A stretch of 64,000 nucleotides of DNA from Chloroflexota bacterium (GCA_013388855.1 JACAEM010000022.1:1-64000), one strand, 5' to 3'; shown: positions 17,270 through 26,148, counted from the stretch's first letter. Made by a program: numbers and translations. The notes: generated by a model not told the origin, from the letters alone.

Positions 17270-17724
17270 TCCTCGCCACCCTCTGCTACGTCAAACATAA
17301 CGGCAAGACCCTGATGGTCCACCGAAATAAAAAAGCCAACGATATCCACGAAGGGAAGTGGAACGGGTTAGGCGGCAAGTTCGAGCCGGGCGAATCACCG
17401 GAGGAGTGTGTCATCCGGGAGGTATTTGAGGAATCCGGCTTATCCATTCAAAAGCCGAAACTGTGCGGTCTGTTGATGTTCCCAAAGTTCAAGGGCAGCG
17501 ACTGGTATGTCTTCGTCTTCACTGCAACGAAATTTACCGGCAAGTTAACCGAATCCTCGCCCGAGGGCAGGCTCGAATGGGTGGACGACGACAAGTTGAT
17601 CAGCCTCAATCTGTGGGAAAGCGACCCGGTCTTCTTCCCCTGGATCGAAGCGGGGAAGTTCTTCTCGGCAAAATTCAAGTATGAGGGGGATAAAATGCTG
17701 GGGTATGAGGTGGTTTTTCATTAA
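17266..17724 (+). CDS. Nudix hydrolase, 8-oxo-dGTP diphosphatase-like
   Basis: A 152-residue Nudix protein. The Nudix box runs from G37 to L59 with the pattern GX5EX7REUXEEXGU complete (E43, R51-E52, E55-E56, G58). Its close N-terminal YVKHNGKTLMVHR and box position fit MutT/YtkD-like enzymes that clean oxidised nucleotides. It is the last gene of the four-gene overlapping chain and is followed by a repeat element. Confidence 0.9.
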   Translation: MILATLCYVKHNGKTLMVHRNKKANDIHEGKWNGLGGKFEPGESPEECVIREVFEESGLSIQKPKLCGLLMFPKFKGSDWYVFVFTATKFTGKLTESSPEGRLEWVDDDKLISLNLWESDPVFFPWIEAGKFFSAKFKYEGDKMLGYEVVFH

Positions 17725-17728
17725 TCCA

Positions 17729-17860
17729 TGTCATCGCAAGGAGGAGTCGCTGGTTGCGTAGGGCGAGTGGTCTTCCCGCCCGTATCAAAACCAGGCAACC
17801 TCAAATCGATCCTGTTTAGGGAGATTGCTTCACCCTGCCATGCAGGTCTCGTCATGACAT
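17729..17860. repeat. Composite repeat element with inverted ATGTCAT/ATGACAT ends
   Basis: The element starts ATGTCATCGCAAGG and ends CTCGTCATGACAT, and carries GAGATTGCTTC, all typical of the TGTCATTGCGAG family present at 29516 and 58383. A smaller palindrome (GTAGGGCGAG to CCCGCCCGTA) is nested inside. It fills most of the nudix-coaBC gap and its right end lies at the coaBC promoter. Confidence 0.6.
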
Positions 17861-17884
17861 TCTGCGAAATCTTGGCAGTATAAT
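17854..17884 (+). promoter_or_regulatory. Probable leaderless promoter of coaBC
   Basis: TATAAT (17879-17884) lies 6 bases before the ATG at 17891, so transcription would begin at or within a base or two of the start codon. The best -35 (ATGACA, 17854-17859) has a 19-base spacing. No ribosome site is present. Confidence 0.6.
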
Positions 17885-17890
17885 GAGCCC

Positions 17891-19108
17891 ATGTCTGTTC
17901 TAACCAACAAACACATCCTCCTCGGCGTGACCGGCTCCATCGCGGCGTACAAAGCCGCGGATCTGGCGTCCAAGCTCACACAGGCGGGCGCGCAGGTCGA
18001 TGTGATTCTCAGCGCGGCGGCGGAGAAGTTCGTCACGCCGCTCACCTTCCAATCGGTCACCGGTCGGCGCGCCTACAACGATGCCGATTTATGGGGTAAC
18101 GAAGCGCACGTCATCCATGTGGGTCTCGGGCACAAAGCCGACCTGCTCGTCATCGCCCCCTGCACGGCGAACACCATCGCCAAACTTGCACATGGGCAGG
18201 CGGATACGCTCCTTACCGTCACCGCGTTGGCGGCGCACTGTCCGCTCATGATCGCGCCCGCGATGGACGGCGGCATGTACGACCACCCCGCTACGCAGGA
18301 AAATCTCGATACGCTCCGCAAGCGCGGTGCGACAGTCATCGAACCCGCGGCGGGGCATCTTGCCTCTGGACTCGTGGGTGTGGGACGCCTGCCCGAAACC
18401 CATGAACTGCTCGGACACATCCGCCTCGCCCTCGGACATACCGGAGTGCTTGCCGATAAAAGGGTCGTTGTCACTGCCGGGGGGACTCAGGAACCGCTCG
18501 ATCCGGTCCGCGTGCTGACCAATCGCTCCTCCGGCAAACAAGGCTATGCACTCGCCCAGGCAGCGCTCGACGCGGGCGCGCAGGTCACGCTTATCACCAC
18601 CCCCACCATGTTGACTCCACCGGTCGGCGCGCAAGTCATCCAAGTGGAGACGGCAAAGCAAATGCTCGCCGCCGTGTTGAAAGAAGCCGAGGGAGCCGAC
18701 GCTCTCATCATGGCGGCGGCGGTGGCGGATTTCCGCCCGAAGAACGCCGCCAAGGACAAAATCAAGAAGGAAGGCGGGATTCCGCAGATCGAATTCGAAG
18801 CCACAGAGGACATCCTGAAAACGGTATCCGCCTCCGGCTTCGGCGAAGCGGGGAGGCGTCCGCGCGTGGTGGCGGGTTTTGCGGCTGAGTCTCAAAGCCT
18901 ATTGGAAAATGCGACAAATAAGTTAAAATCCAAGGGTCTGGACATGATTGCGGCGAACGACATTTCTGCCAGAGATGCAGGGTTCGCCGTCGAAACCAAC
19001 CGTATCACGCTGTTATTCAAAGATGGGCGCAGGGAATCGTTATCGTTAATGAGTAAGGCTGAGGTGGCTGAGATCATCATCGAACGTATTGCGGCTTTGC
19101 TGGAGTAG
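17891..19108 (+). CDS. coaBC: Phosphopantothenoylcysteine decarboxylase / phosphopantothenate-cysteine ligase
   Basis: A 405-residue bifunctional coenzyme A biosynthesis enzyme. The N-terminal CoaC flavoprotein domain has GVTGSIAAYK, the catalytic histidine in AHVIHVGL and the ANTIAK motif. The C-terminal CoaB domain starts near residue 190 (VVVTAGGTQEPLDPVR) and has the AVADFRP and KDKIKKE motifs that hold CTP. In CoaC the substrate-binding motif is usually PxMNxxMW; here it reads PAMDGGMY with aspartate at residue 126 where asparagine is normally catalytic. The start has no ribosome site but a TATAAT 6 bases before it, so it is probably translated leaderless. Confidence 0.95.
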   Translation: MSVLTNKHILLGVTGSIAAYKAADLASKLTQAGAQVDVILSAAAEKFVTPLTFQSVTGRRAYNDADLWGNEAHVIHVGLGHKADLLVIAPCTANTIAKLAHGQADTLLTVTALAAHCPLMIAPAMDGGMYDHPATQENLDTLRKRGATVIEPAAGHLASGLVGVGRLPETHELLGHIRLALGHTGVLADKRVVVTAGGTQEPLDPVRVLTNRSSGKQGYALAQAALDAGAQVTLITTPTMLTPPVGAQVIQVETAKQMLAAVLKEAEGADALIMAAAVADFRPKNAAKDKIKKEGGIPQIEFEATEDILKTVSASGFGEAGRRPRVVAGFAAESQSLLENATNKLKSKGLDMIAANDISARDAGFAVETNRITLLFKDGRRESLSLMSKAEVAEIIIERIAALLE

Positions 19109-19109
19109 A

Positions 19110-19841
19110 ATGCGCATTCTGGTTATCTCCGATATACATGCCAATTACACCGCCCTCGAAGCGGTACTCAAGGATGCGGGAGAAGTGGATGAGACCTGGT
19201 GCCTGGGCGATATGGTGGGATATGGTCCCGACCCGAACGCAGTGGTCGAGGAGATCCGCGAGATCAAGAATCTTACCTGTCTGCTCGGCAACCACGACGT
19301 GGCAGTCATCGGCAAGATCCCCTTCGAGGCCTTCAACGGCGATGCGCGCCGCACACTGGAATATCATGAACGCGTGCTGACCGCCAGTAACATGGACTTT
19401 TTACGTTCGCTCACCTCCAACCTGAAGGTGCGCGAGGATGCCAGTCTGGTACACGGAAGCCCGCGCGATTCGGTCTGGGAGTATATTTTGAACACGCTGT
19501 CGGCGCGGCTGAACTTCGACCATTTCACGACGCCCTGGTGTTTGGTGGGACATTCGCACCTGCAGTGCATGTTTCATCTCGATGAGCAGAACGACCGTGT
19601 GAGTCTCAAGCCGATCAGGGCGGGGGAACGCATCCAACTTCAGCCGAGGCTGATCATGAACCCCGGTTCGGTGGGGCAACCCCGCGACCGCGACCCGCGC
19701 TCCGCCTACGCCATCTACGACAGCGAATCCAAAACCTGGGAGCCGCGCCGCGTGGAATATAACATTGCCGAAGTGCAGCGGCGCATCCGCGAAGCCGGGC
19801 TGCCGGAGAAACATGCCGTGAGGATCGCCGAGGGGTGGTGA
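19110..19841 (+). CDS. YfcE/MJ0936-type metallophosphoesterase
   Basis: A 243-residue calcineurin-like phosphoesterase. Metal ligands are in SDIHANYTALEAVL, GDMVGYGPDPN, GNHD and GHSHLQ. Relatives of this type hydrolyse phosphodiesters, often cyclic nucleotides, with Mn or Ni; substrate unknown. ATG 19110 was chosen because the protein then begins directly with the MRILVISDIH strand; it lies 1 base after the coaBC stop. A reading-frame start 21 bases upstream overlaps coaBC. Confidence 0.9.
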   Translation: MRILVISDIHANYTALEAVLKDAGEVDETWCLGDMVGYGPDPNAVVEEIREIKNLTCLLGNHDVAVIGKIPFEAFNGDARRTLEYHERVLTASNMDFLRSLTSNLKVREDASLVHGSPRDSVWEYILNTLSARLNFDHFTTPWCLVGHSHLQCMFHLDEQNDRVSLKPIRAGERIQLQPRLIMNPGSVGQPRDRDPRSAYAIYDSESKTWEPRRVEYNIAEVQRRIREAGLPEKHAVRIAEGW

Positions 19842-19850
19842 CTCTCGTCC

Positions 19851-19896
19851 TCCCCCAACTTCCAACGAATTTCAGTTGGAAGTTGGGGAGAGTTTT
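19851..19896 (+). terminator. Terminator-like inverted repeat after the phosphoesterase gene
   Basis: A long stem (CTCCCCCAACTTCCAAC with GTTGGAAGTTGGGGAG, one bulge) around an 8-base loop, followed by AGAGTTTT. It ends the coaBC unit. Confidence 0.65.
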
Positions 19897-19977
19897 CGGG
19901 AGGGGGATAGGAACTTTTCAGGAAGCGATTCGTCTGTAAGGTGAAATCATCTTACGTCGAATGAAGGAGTCAAGACT

Positions 19978-20964
19978 ATGAAACGCCCATTAATGATCAT
20001 CTTTTCGGTGGTTGGAGTATTTTTGCTCATCAGCTTTTTGTTTATGAGCGCCCTGGGACCCAGAGTTGGAAATACTTTTAGTAATGTTTCGCGCGATCTT
20101 GGATATGGCGGTGGCGGAGCAGCGCCCGAATTGTATGCCGCGGAAGAACCCGCAGCGGCCCCCATGGTTTACAACGACTCCGGTCAGTTTGTAACCAGTA
20201 ACGATGCGGACATTGCCCAACAGGTGGAGCGTAAGGTCATCAAGAACGCCGATCTGGCTGTCGTGGTGAAAGACCCGGAAGAAAGCATGAAATCCATTGC
20301 CGCGCTCGCAGAGAAATTGGGAGGCTATGTCGTCTCGTCGAATCTGTACCAGTCCAGTTATGGACCAAACAACATCCCCGTGCCGGAAGCCAGCGTTTCC
20401 ATCCGCATCCCTGCCGAGAAACTGACCGAGGTCCTGGAAATGATCAAAAAGGATGCTGTCGAAGTCGAGCATGAGAACATCTCCGGGCAGGATGTCACAG
20501 ATCAATACGTGGACCTGACTTCCCGCCTGACCGCCAAACAGGCGGCTGAGAAGAAATTGCTTGAGATTCTGGAACAAGCCACCGAGACCGAGGATGTACT
20601 CGCCGTTTACCAGCAGTTGCAACAAATCCAGAGCGAGATCGAAGTGCTGAAAGGACAGATCAAGTACATCGACGAATCCGCGGCGATGTCGTCGGTCAGT
20701 GTACGTTTGATCGCGGACGAAACCGTCCAGCCCATCGAAATCGGCGGCTGGAAATTGCAGGGAACCGCCAAGGAAGCCATCGAGGACCTCGTCTTCTTCA
20801 CGCAGAGTTTTACCCGCTTCCTGATCCGCTTTGTGATTTACATCCTGCCTTCGTTGATCTTGATCGCCATTCCGCTGTATCTGGTCTATCGCGGCGGGCG
20901 CGCCCTGTTCCGCAGGTTTGGCAGGGCTAAGACGGCAGAGTCCGTGAAAGAAGAAAAGAAGTAG
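19978..20964 (+). CDS. DUF4349 membrane protein
   Basis: A 328-residue protein with an N-terminal signal/anchor helix (about 5-25), a DUF4349 domain (about 80-270: KNADLAVVVKDPEES, GGYVVSS, SIRIPAEKL, ISGQDVTDQYVDL, followed by a coiled coil around residues 180-225) and a C-terminal membrane helix (about 275-305). The ring is probably outside the membrane; the family function is unknown, though it resembles periplasmic envelope-stress proteins. Ribosome site AAGGAG precedes the ATG. Confidence 0.85.
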   Translation: MKRPLMIIFSVVGVFLLISFLFMSALGPRVGNTFSNVSRDLGYGGGGAAPELYAAEEPAAAPMVYNDSGQFVTSNDADIAQQVERKVIKNADLAVVVKDPEESMKSIAALAEKLGGYVVSSNLYQSSYGPNNIPVPEASVSIRIPAEKLTEVLEMIKKDAVEVEHENISGQDVTDQYVDLTSRLTAKQAAEKKLLEILEQATETEDVLAVYQQLQQIQSEIEVLKGQIKYIDESAAMSSVSVRLIADETVQPIEIGGWKLQGTAKEAIEDLVFFTQSFTRFLIRFVIYILPSLILIAIPLYLVYRGGRALFRRFGRAKTAESVKEEKK

Positions 20965-20980
20965 CCCCATCTTCAGCATG

Positions 20981-21019
20981 AGACCTGACAGGTTTCCAAA
21001 AGGACCTGTCAGGTCTTTT
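20981..21019 (+). terminator. Terminator of the DUF4349 gene
   Basis: AGACCTGACAGGT (20981-20993) and ACCTGTCAGGTCT (21004-21016) form a 13-bp stem with a following TTTT. The GACCTGACAGGT sequence is a common dispersed palindrome in some bacteria, so it may be mobile. Confidence 0.8.
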
Positions 21020-21021
21020 GA

Positions 21022-21051
21022 TTTACATCACACCGAGCAAGCATGTATAAT
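21022..21051 (+). promoter_or_regulatory. Probable leaderless promoter of rsmG
   Basis: TTTACA (21022-21027), 18 bases, then TATAAT (21046-21051). The rsmG ATG at 21060 is 8 bases after the -10, so the transcript would start at the start codon. There is no ribosome site. Confidence 0.65.
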
Positions 21052-21059
21052 TCCAAACA

Positions 21060-21770
21060 ATGGAAAAACTCATCCACGACGCGCAGGCATTGTTCAACAT
21101 TCACATCACGGGGAGACAGGTGATGTCGCTCATCACCTACGAAAAAGAATTGCTGGAATGGAATCAAAAATTCAACCTGACCGCCATCCGCGATGTGGAA
21201 TCCATCCGCACCAAACATTTCCTCGATTCGTTCTCGTGCGTGCTGGCATGGAAAACCTCGCCGCCCAACCATCTCATCGATGTGGGCACAGGCGCGGGGT
21301 TTCCCGGTCTTCCCTTGAAAATTCTTTATCCAAACATGAAACTGACGCTGGTCGAATCCGTCGGCAAGAAAGCCATGTTCTGCCAGCACATCGTTTCCGT
21401 GCTGGGGTTGGCGAATGTGGAGGTCATCCAGGCGCGTGCCGAGGTGCTGGGGCAGGAGGAAAGTTACCGCGAAAAATATGACTGGGCCGTGGCGCGTGCC
21501 GTGGCAAACTTGAATGTCTTGAGCGAATTTTTACTGCCGCTCGTCAAAATGAACGGTGCAATGCTTGCCCAAAAAGGCGAAAACGGCCCTGCTGAAGCGC
21601 AGTCCGCGGAACATGCCATGAAATTATTGGGTGGGAAATTGAGACAAGTGATCCCCGTCAATTTGCCGGGCGTGGCGGATGAGCGTTATCTCATTCTCGT
21701 AGAAAAGGTCGCGGCGACGCCTCCCAAATATCCGCGTAAGCCGGGGATTCCAGGGAAAATGCCATTATAA
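21060..21770 (+). CDS. rsmG: 16S rRNA (guanine-527-N7)-methyltransferase RsmG
   Basis: A 236-residue RsmG/GidB that methylates G527 of 16S rRNA with S-adenosylmethionine. Visible motifs: NQKFNLTAIRD, HFLDSF, DVGTGAGFPGLPLKIL (motif I), VESVGKKAMF and ARAVANLNVL. Length matches the family (about 210-240). The protein ends with a proline- and basic-rich tail (PPKYPRKPGIPGKMP), also usual. The ATG at 21060 appears leaderless. Confidence 0.95.
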   Translation: MEKLIHDAQALFNIHITGRQVMSLITYEKELLEWNQKFNLTAIRDVESIRTKHFLDSFSCVLAWKTSPPNHLIDVGTGAGFPGLPLKILYPNMKLTLVESVGKKAMFCQHIVSVLGLANVEVIQARAEVLGQEESYREKYDWAVARAVANLNVLSEFLLPLVKMNGAMLAQKGENGPAEAQSAEHAMKLLGGKLRQVIPVNLPGVADERYLILVEKVAATPPKYPRKPGIPGKMPL

Positions 21771-21800
21771 ATTTTTGGGTAATTCATCGAATCTCCCGAT

Positions 21801-22166
21801 TCAACAACTATTTTCATCCACAATCGTGATCTTGTCTTCCTTGTTGGGAATAATGCACAGGAACTCAAACGGCTCGTCTCCCGTGTTCTGATATGAATGA
21901 ACTACGCCCTCAGGGATGAAAACAACATCCCCTGTTTTGACATGATGCGTTTCACCGCCGATGGTGATCGTCGCTTCACCGCGCAGGACATATTGCTCGT
22001 GTTCGAGCGTGTTGGTGTGACGCGGCATTCCGCCGCCCGGCTGCATGGAAAACTTCCGCAAGGCAAAGTTGGGGCCTTCCTGCGAGGAGATCAGGACCTG
22101 GATGGTCGTGTCCTTCCCGGCAGCGACATTTTTCGCTTCGACATCGGCCGAATGTTTGACTGGCAT
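21801..22166 (-). CDS. Cupin-domain protein
   Basis: A 121-residue single-domain cupin. The first motif reads MPRHTNTLEHEQYVLRGEA and the second GDVVFIPEGVVHSYQNTGDE, with the metal-binding His/Glu set (H in RHTNTLEHE, H in VVHS) present. Such small cupins are often sensors or mannose-6-phosphate isomerase-like enzymes; function unknown. ATG 22166 is preceded by GGAG at the right distance; upstream extensions are unlikely. It is the last minus-strand gene after the PP2C gene. Confidence 0.85.
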   Translation of the reverse strand: MPVKHSADVEAKNVAAGKDTTIQVLISSQEGPNFALRKFSMQPGGGMPRHTNTLEHEQYVLRGEATITIGGETHHVKTGDVVFIPEGVVHSYQNTGDEPFEFLCIIPNKEDKITIVDENSC

Positions 22167-22236
22167 GGTAATCTCCATTTCTCCGTGGTTGCAAGGGCAG
22201 TGTCCATCCGCCCGAAGGCTTCTCCTCGCAACGACA

Positions 22237-23334
22237 TCAAGGGTTAACTGTATTCGTAGGCCACGGCGTATAGGTTGGGGCGACAGGCAACGGTTCCGCC
22301 GTGGCAGTCGGGAGGGCGGGTAAAGGAGACTCCGTCGGTGATGGGAACGGAGTCTCGGTAACAAGTGCAGATGGAAGAACGGTCGGGGTGAAGGTGGAGG
22401 GCGGGTTCCGCCTCATCAGGCTGAAGGTCAGGATGGAAGCGGCGACGAGGACGAACATCAATCCCGCCACGCCTCCGATCACCCATGGAAGCCAGTCCGA
22501 ATCCTTTTTTTTTGTCTTCAATTTGAAATCGGACGGCACCGAGATCAGGATGACCGTGATGTTGTCGTGACCGCCGCGCGAATTTGCCAGATCGACCAGC
22601 GCACGCGCCGCTTCCTTCAAAGTGGGTTTGGCGCGCACGATTTCAAGAATCTCGTCGTTCCAGACCAGGTCGGTCAGCCCGTCGCTGCATAGCAACAACA
22701 CATCGTTCGGCAGGAGTTGCGCCCCCTGATTGCCGTCGGCATTCCGGTCGCCCTCACCGTCGAACCACTTCAATCGGAAATCCGGGTCGGGCGGGACGGG
22801 CGATCCCAAATACCGGCGGATGACATGCACATTCGGGTGTTCACGCGCCAGTTCGGGGGTCAGGATGCCCTTCTCGATGGCCTCCTGCACCCACGTGTGA
22901 TCGGTCGTCAATTGCTGGATACGTCCGGAGCGCATGAGGTAGATTCGCGAATCCCCCACGTAACTGGTGTACAGCCTGTCGCCGATGATCCACGCCGTGG
23001 CGCAGGTCGAGCCCATGCCTTTCAGATCGTCGTTCGTCGCGGAATGCGCGGCAATCGCCTCGCTGGCTTCCCCCACCGCAGTCTCCATGGTCTGGCGCGT
23101 GTGCTTCCCGTCACTCTTCGCGACCGCCTGCATAATGTAATTCACCGCCAGTTCCGCCGCCACCTCCCCGCCGCGGTGCCCGCCGATGCCATCCGCCAAC
23201 ACGGCAAACAACACCGGCATCCTATCCTCCAGCATGAACGAAGCCACGGCATAGCGATCCTCGTTGTTCTTGCCCGTCATGCCGGGGTGCGACTGGGCTT
23301 CGACGTTCAGGTGCGCGCGCGATACACGATTCAT
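22237..23334 (-). CDS. PP2C-family serine/threonine phosphatase
   Basis: A 365-residue protein with an N-terminal PP2C domain (about 10-260) and a C-terminal single membrane helix (about 282-305) followed by a proline/threonine-rich, probably extracellular tail. Metal and catalytic motifs are all present: RYAVASF, ADGIGGHRGGE, GSTCATAWI, CSDGLTDLV and GGHDNITVI. It dephosphorylates Ser/Thr-phosphorylated proteins, probably those recognised by the FHA domain of the preceding gene, which it overlaps by 4 bases. No kinase is encoded in the window. Confidence 0.93.
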   Translation of the reverse strand: MNRVSRAHLNVEAQSHPGMTGKNNEDRYAVASFMLEDRMPVLFAVLADGIGGHRGGEVAAELAVNYIMQAVAKSDGKHTRQTMETAVGEASEAIAAHSATNDDLKGMGSTCATAWIIGDRLYTSYVGDSRIYLMRSGRIQQLTTDHTWVQEAIEKGILTPELAREHPNVHVIRRYLGSPVPPDPDFRLKWFDGEGDRNADGNQGAQLLPNDVLLLCSDGLTDLVWNDEILEIVRAKPTLKEAARALVDLANSRGGHDNITVILISVPSDFKLKTKKKDSDWLPWVIGGVAGLMFVLVAASILTFSLMRRNPPSTFTPTVLPSALVTETPFPSPTESPLPALPTATAEPLPVAPTYTPWPTNTVNP

Positions 23335-25244
23335 AAAGTGGATGATTTCTTGACGATGACCTTCGGTTTGGACTCAGCCGGAGGCTGGCTCAGATTAAAA
23401 CGATATGCCAGCTGCCCAAAATGGATTCTGTCTCCGTGCGACAGGCGGCGTCCCTCGCGGGTGACGGGCTCATAGTTCACCCACGTACCCGCGACCGAAC
23501 CATGATCGTAAATAATGAAAACACCGTCATCCATCTGTTTGATACGGGCATGCAGAGGCGAAATGGACGGGTCATCCAGCACCCGCACCGATTGTACCGG
23601 GTCTGTTCCGAAAGTCATATCCTTTTCCAACACGGGAATGGGCGCAGTACTGGCAGGTTCGCCTCCATTCGTCAGGCGGATGAGATAGGCTGGGGCTTGC
23701 GGCACACGAGCCTGTCGGGAGGCAAGCCAACCCATGCGGCGCGGCTCCGTTTTGCTCTTCTTTTTAGCAGAGTTGACGGGCTCCGTCAATGCCACAACAG
23801 GCTGGGTAACCGGGTCTTCGAAACGCTTCTTTTTCTCGCGTCTGCGCCGCCCAAGCCGGGCGCCAAGTCCACCGCGCAGGAGGATGGCAAACAGGGCAAG
23901 CCCCGCCAGGGCAATTGCCCCCAGGACGAGTTGGGAACGGTAACGCGCCAGCAAAGCCTGCACGCCGCGCGGCGGCTGGATCACGGTCAGTCTGACTATA
24001 GTACCCATGCTCGATTTTTTCAAACCGAGCACATCCTCCGCTTCCACCACAATGGTATGTTGACCGCTTTCGTTATAGAGGCTCAGGTCCCACACGAACC
24101 GGTCAAACGGTGCGGATGTGTTCTCAGCGACGAGTTGACCGTCCACATACAGGGCTGTGCGAGTCAGGTCGCGTTTGTGCCCGTCGGGAAATTCCACAAT
24201 GATCCCAATGGGCTGTTCCATTGGTTCCAGGGCTTCCGCGTTATACGGGTCCTCCGCGGGCGGTTGACGCGTGATCTGCAGCGGCGGCGAAAGGAAGATC
24301 GGGTTGGGCGGCTGAATATCCACGCTGAAGGTTTTGTCCAGCGCAGGGATCTGCCCATCGGGAGTATCGACATAGATGCCAAGGGTGTGATCGCCGGAAG
24401 TCGAGAGCGAGGATGTGTACTTCACGGCATAGATATGCCGCAACGGAGCGAGATACAGGTTCGGGTCCGGGAACGGCTCCTTTCCTGAAAACGTGAAGAA
24501 AGAGCCGCCGGATTGTTGTGCAATGGATTTGAACGCGTTGGCGCTGGCGGAGACGAAAAAACTCTCTGCATCCACAAACCAGACAAAGACACGAATCTTC
24601 GAGTCGACGGCGCGCTGGATAAGCGGCGCGATGTTGTTGTCGATGTTCGGGTCGTCCATGTGAGGCGTGACAAACAGGACCGCGCGTTTCATCCCGGGCT
24701 GCGGCGTGGATGCGCTGACCGTATCCAAGGCAATGGCAAGGGTTTGCAGATTGGGCACCGTGTTGCGGAAATCGGGCTTGAACGAGTTGAGACTGACCGC
24801 CCAGTCATTGGCGCCCGCGTGACTGATGAGCGCACCCGATAACGAGACCAGGCTCAGGTCGTCGTTCGAATCCTCCGGCAGGGAGGTGATCCACTGTGTC
24901 AACGCCTGCGTCACGCGATCCATGCGCGGGGTGCCTGTGCCATCACGCACCGCCAGCGGCGGTCCCGGATTGATGGCGACCACAATCTGCACCGGCAGAG
25001 GAATCCGCGTCACCGAATCGACCATGCGGGGCTGGCTGTCTTCGTAGGCAGTCATATCGGCGGGTTTTAGTCCATCGATAAACTGACCATTCGCGTCGTA
25101 CACATCCACGAGCGCGGCGATTTGCGGGAATCCGCCTGCGTCAATGGAGGCAATCTCCGCGTATGCCGCGGCTTGAGCGCGGACAGAGGTTCCGGGCGCG
25201 GCAAGCAGGCAAAGGCTGAGAAAGAACGCAAGGAATCTACGCAT
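23331..25244 (-). CDS. Membrane protein with VWA-like domain and C-terminal FHA domain
   Basis: A 637-residue protein. Residues 1-23 form a signal peptide. Residues about 35-300 resemble a von Willebrand A domain, but the metal-binding DxSxS is replaced (VVAINPG), so a normal MIDAS is not expected. A middle region (about 300-430) follows, then a membrane helix (about 435-455), a basic cytoplasmic stretch and a C-terminal FHA domain (about 540-620: FGTDP, ISPLHARI, GTWVNYEPV) that should bind phosphothreonine. It therefore links an outside domain to an inside phosphopeptide reader. It overlaps the phosphatase gene (ATGA) and the preceding membrane-protein gene by 8 bases. Confidence 0.85.
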   Translation of the reverse strand: MRRFLAFFLSLCLLAAPGTSVRAQAAAYAEIASIDAGGFPQIAALVDVYDANGQFIDGLKPADMTAYEDSQPRMVDSVTRIPLPVQIVVAINPGPPLAVRDGTGTPRMDRVTQALTQWITSLPEDSNDDLSLVSLSGALISHAGANDWAVSLNSFKPDFRNTVPNLQTLAIALDTVSASTPQPGMKRAVLFVTPHMDDPNIDNNIAPLIQRAVDSKIRVFVWFVDAESFFVSASANAFKSIAQQSGGSFFTFSGKEPFPDPNLYLAPLRHIYAVKYTSSLSTSGDHTLGIYVDTPDGQIPALDKTFSVDIQPPNPIFLSPPLQITRQPPAEDPYNAEALEPMEQPIGIIVEFPDGHKRDLTRTALYVDGQLVAENTSAPFDRFVWDLSLYNESGQHTIVVEAEDVLGLKKSSMGTIVRLTVIQPPRGVQALLARYRSQLVLGAIALAGLALFAILLRGGLGARLGRRRREKKKRFEDPVTQPVVALTEPVNSAKKKSKTEPRRMGWLASRQARVPQAPAYLIRLTNGGEPASTAPIPVLEKDMTFGTDPVQSVRVLDDPSISPLHARIKQMDDGVFIIYDHGSVAGTWVNYEPVTREGRRLSHGDRIHFGQLAYRFNLSQPPAESKPKVIVKKSSTL

Positions 25245-26148
25245 TTGCCTCGGTCGCCAGTACGGGGGTCTCCTGTGATTTTGTCAAGCGCATATAAGTG
25301 AGAGTCCATGCGGATTGCATGAAGGTCAGCAAGACGCCCTGGAAAACGGCATACAGCGGCGAGAAAGCCAGCATCCACAAGGTCATAGTTCTGTATATTT
25401 TGCTGAACGCTTCAAAATCCGGTTCGGTGCCTATGTTGGAGATGAAGCTGAACATGGGAATCATCATGGGTATAGAAATGATCATACCCACCACCATCGC
25501 CCCCAAATAGATGATGATGCTCATGAGCGCCATGATCCCCAGATTCTTTTTCACCAGTTCCCAGGCGCGGCGTAGAGCATCCATTACGCTCAGGTCATCC
25601 ACGATGATCGCGCTCATTCCGGTCTCCATGAGCGAAAAGACCAGAATCCCTATCGGGATAAAGAGGAAAAACAAAGGAAAGGCGCAAAGGACACCCATTC
25701 CCATTGTAACCACACTTAAAACGGCTATGCACGCCATGAATACCATCACAAACACGAACATACCCACCCACACCAGCAGGTACATTCCCAGGACCCGCCA
25801 GAAATAGGAAAAGGAATCGCGAATCAATCCTCCAAACGTCAAAACATCTTCCCCCCTTTCCACGCGGCGCGTCGCCAGCGATGGAATCGACATTCCAAGG
25901 ATGTAAAAGGGAATGGAGACAATACTCAATAGAAGAATCAAGCCATTCGCCAGCAGGATCGAGCCCATTTTCTGGTTTATTTCCGCCGGGTCGCTCACCA
26001 TGAACGACATGGGATCATTGAAGAGCAGGCTGATGGGCACAGAAAGCAAACCGAAAACAGCGATAACAATACCGGAAAGCCATAATATTTTATACTTCCA
26101 GGTGATCTGCCCGGCGCGGGTTAAAACTTCCCCAAAGTTGAAGTTCAT
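25237..26148 (-). CDS. Multi-span membrane protein
   Basis: A 303-residue integral membrane protein with about six hydrophobic segments and a low-charge loop pattern, resembling the membrane domain found in glycerophosphoryl-diester-phosphodiesterase-like and DUF975/YciC-like proteins. No catalytic motif is visible. ATG 26148 has AAAGGATTGGA upstream; the frame also opens at 26184 but without a ribosome site. It overlaps the FHA gene, so it is the first gene of a three-gene operon. Confidence 0.75.
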   Translation of the reverse strand: MNFNFGEVLTRAGQITWKYKILWLSGIVIAVFGLLSVPISLLFNDPMSFMVSDPAEINQKMGSILLANGLILLLSIVSIPFYILGMSIPSLATRRVERGEDVLTFGGLIRDSFSYFWRVLGMYLLVWVGMFVFVMVFMACIAVLSVVTMGMGVLCAFPLFFLFIPIGILVFSLMETGMSAIIVDDLSVMDALRRAWELVKKNLGIMALMSIIIYLGAMVVGMIISIPMMIPMFSFISNIGTEPDFEAFSKIYRTMTLWMLAFSPLYAVFQGVLLTFMQSAWTLTYMRLTKSQETPVLATEANA

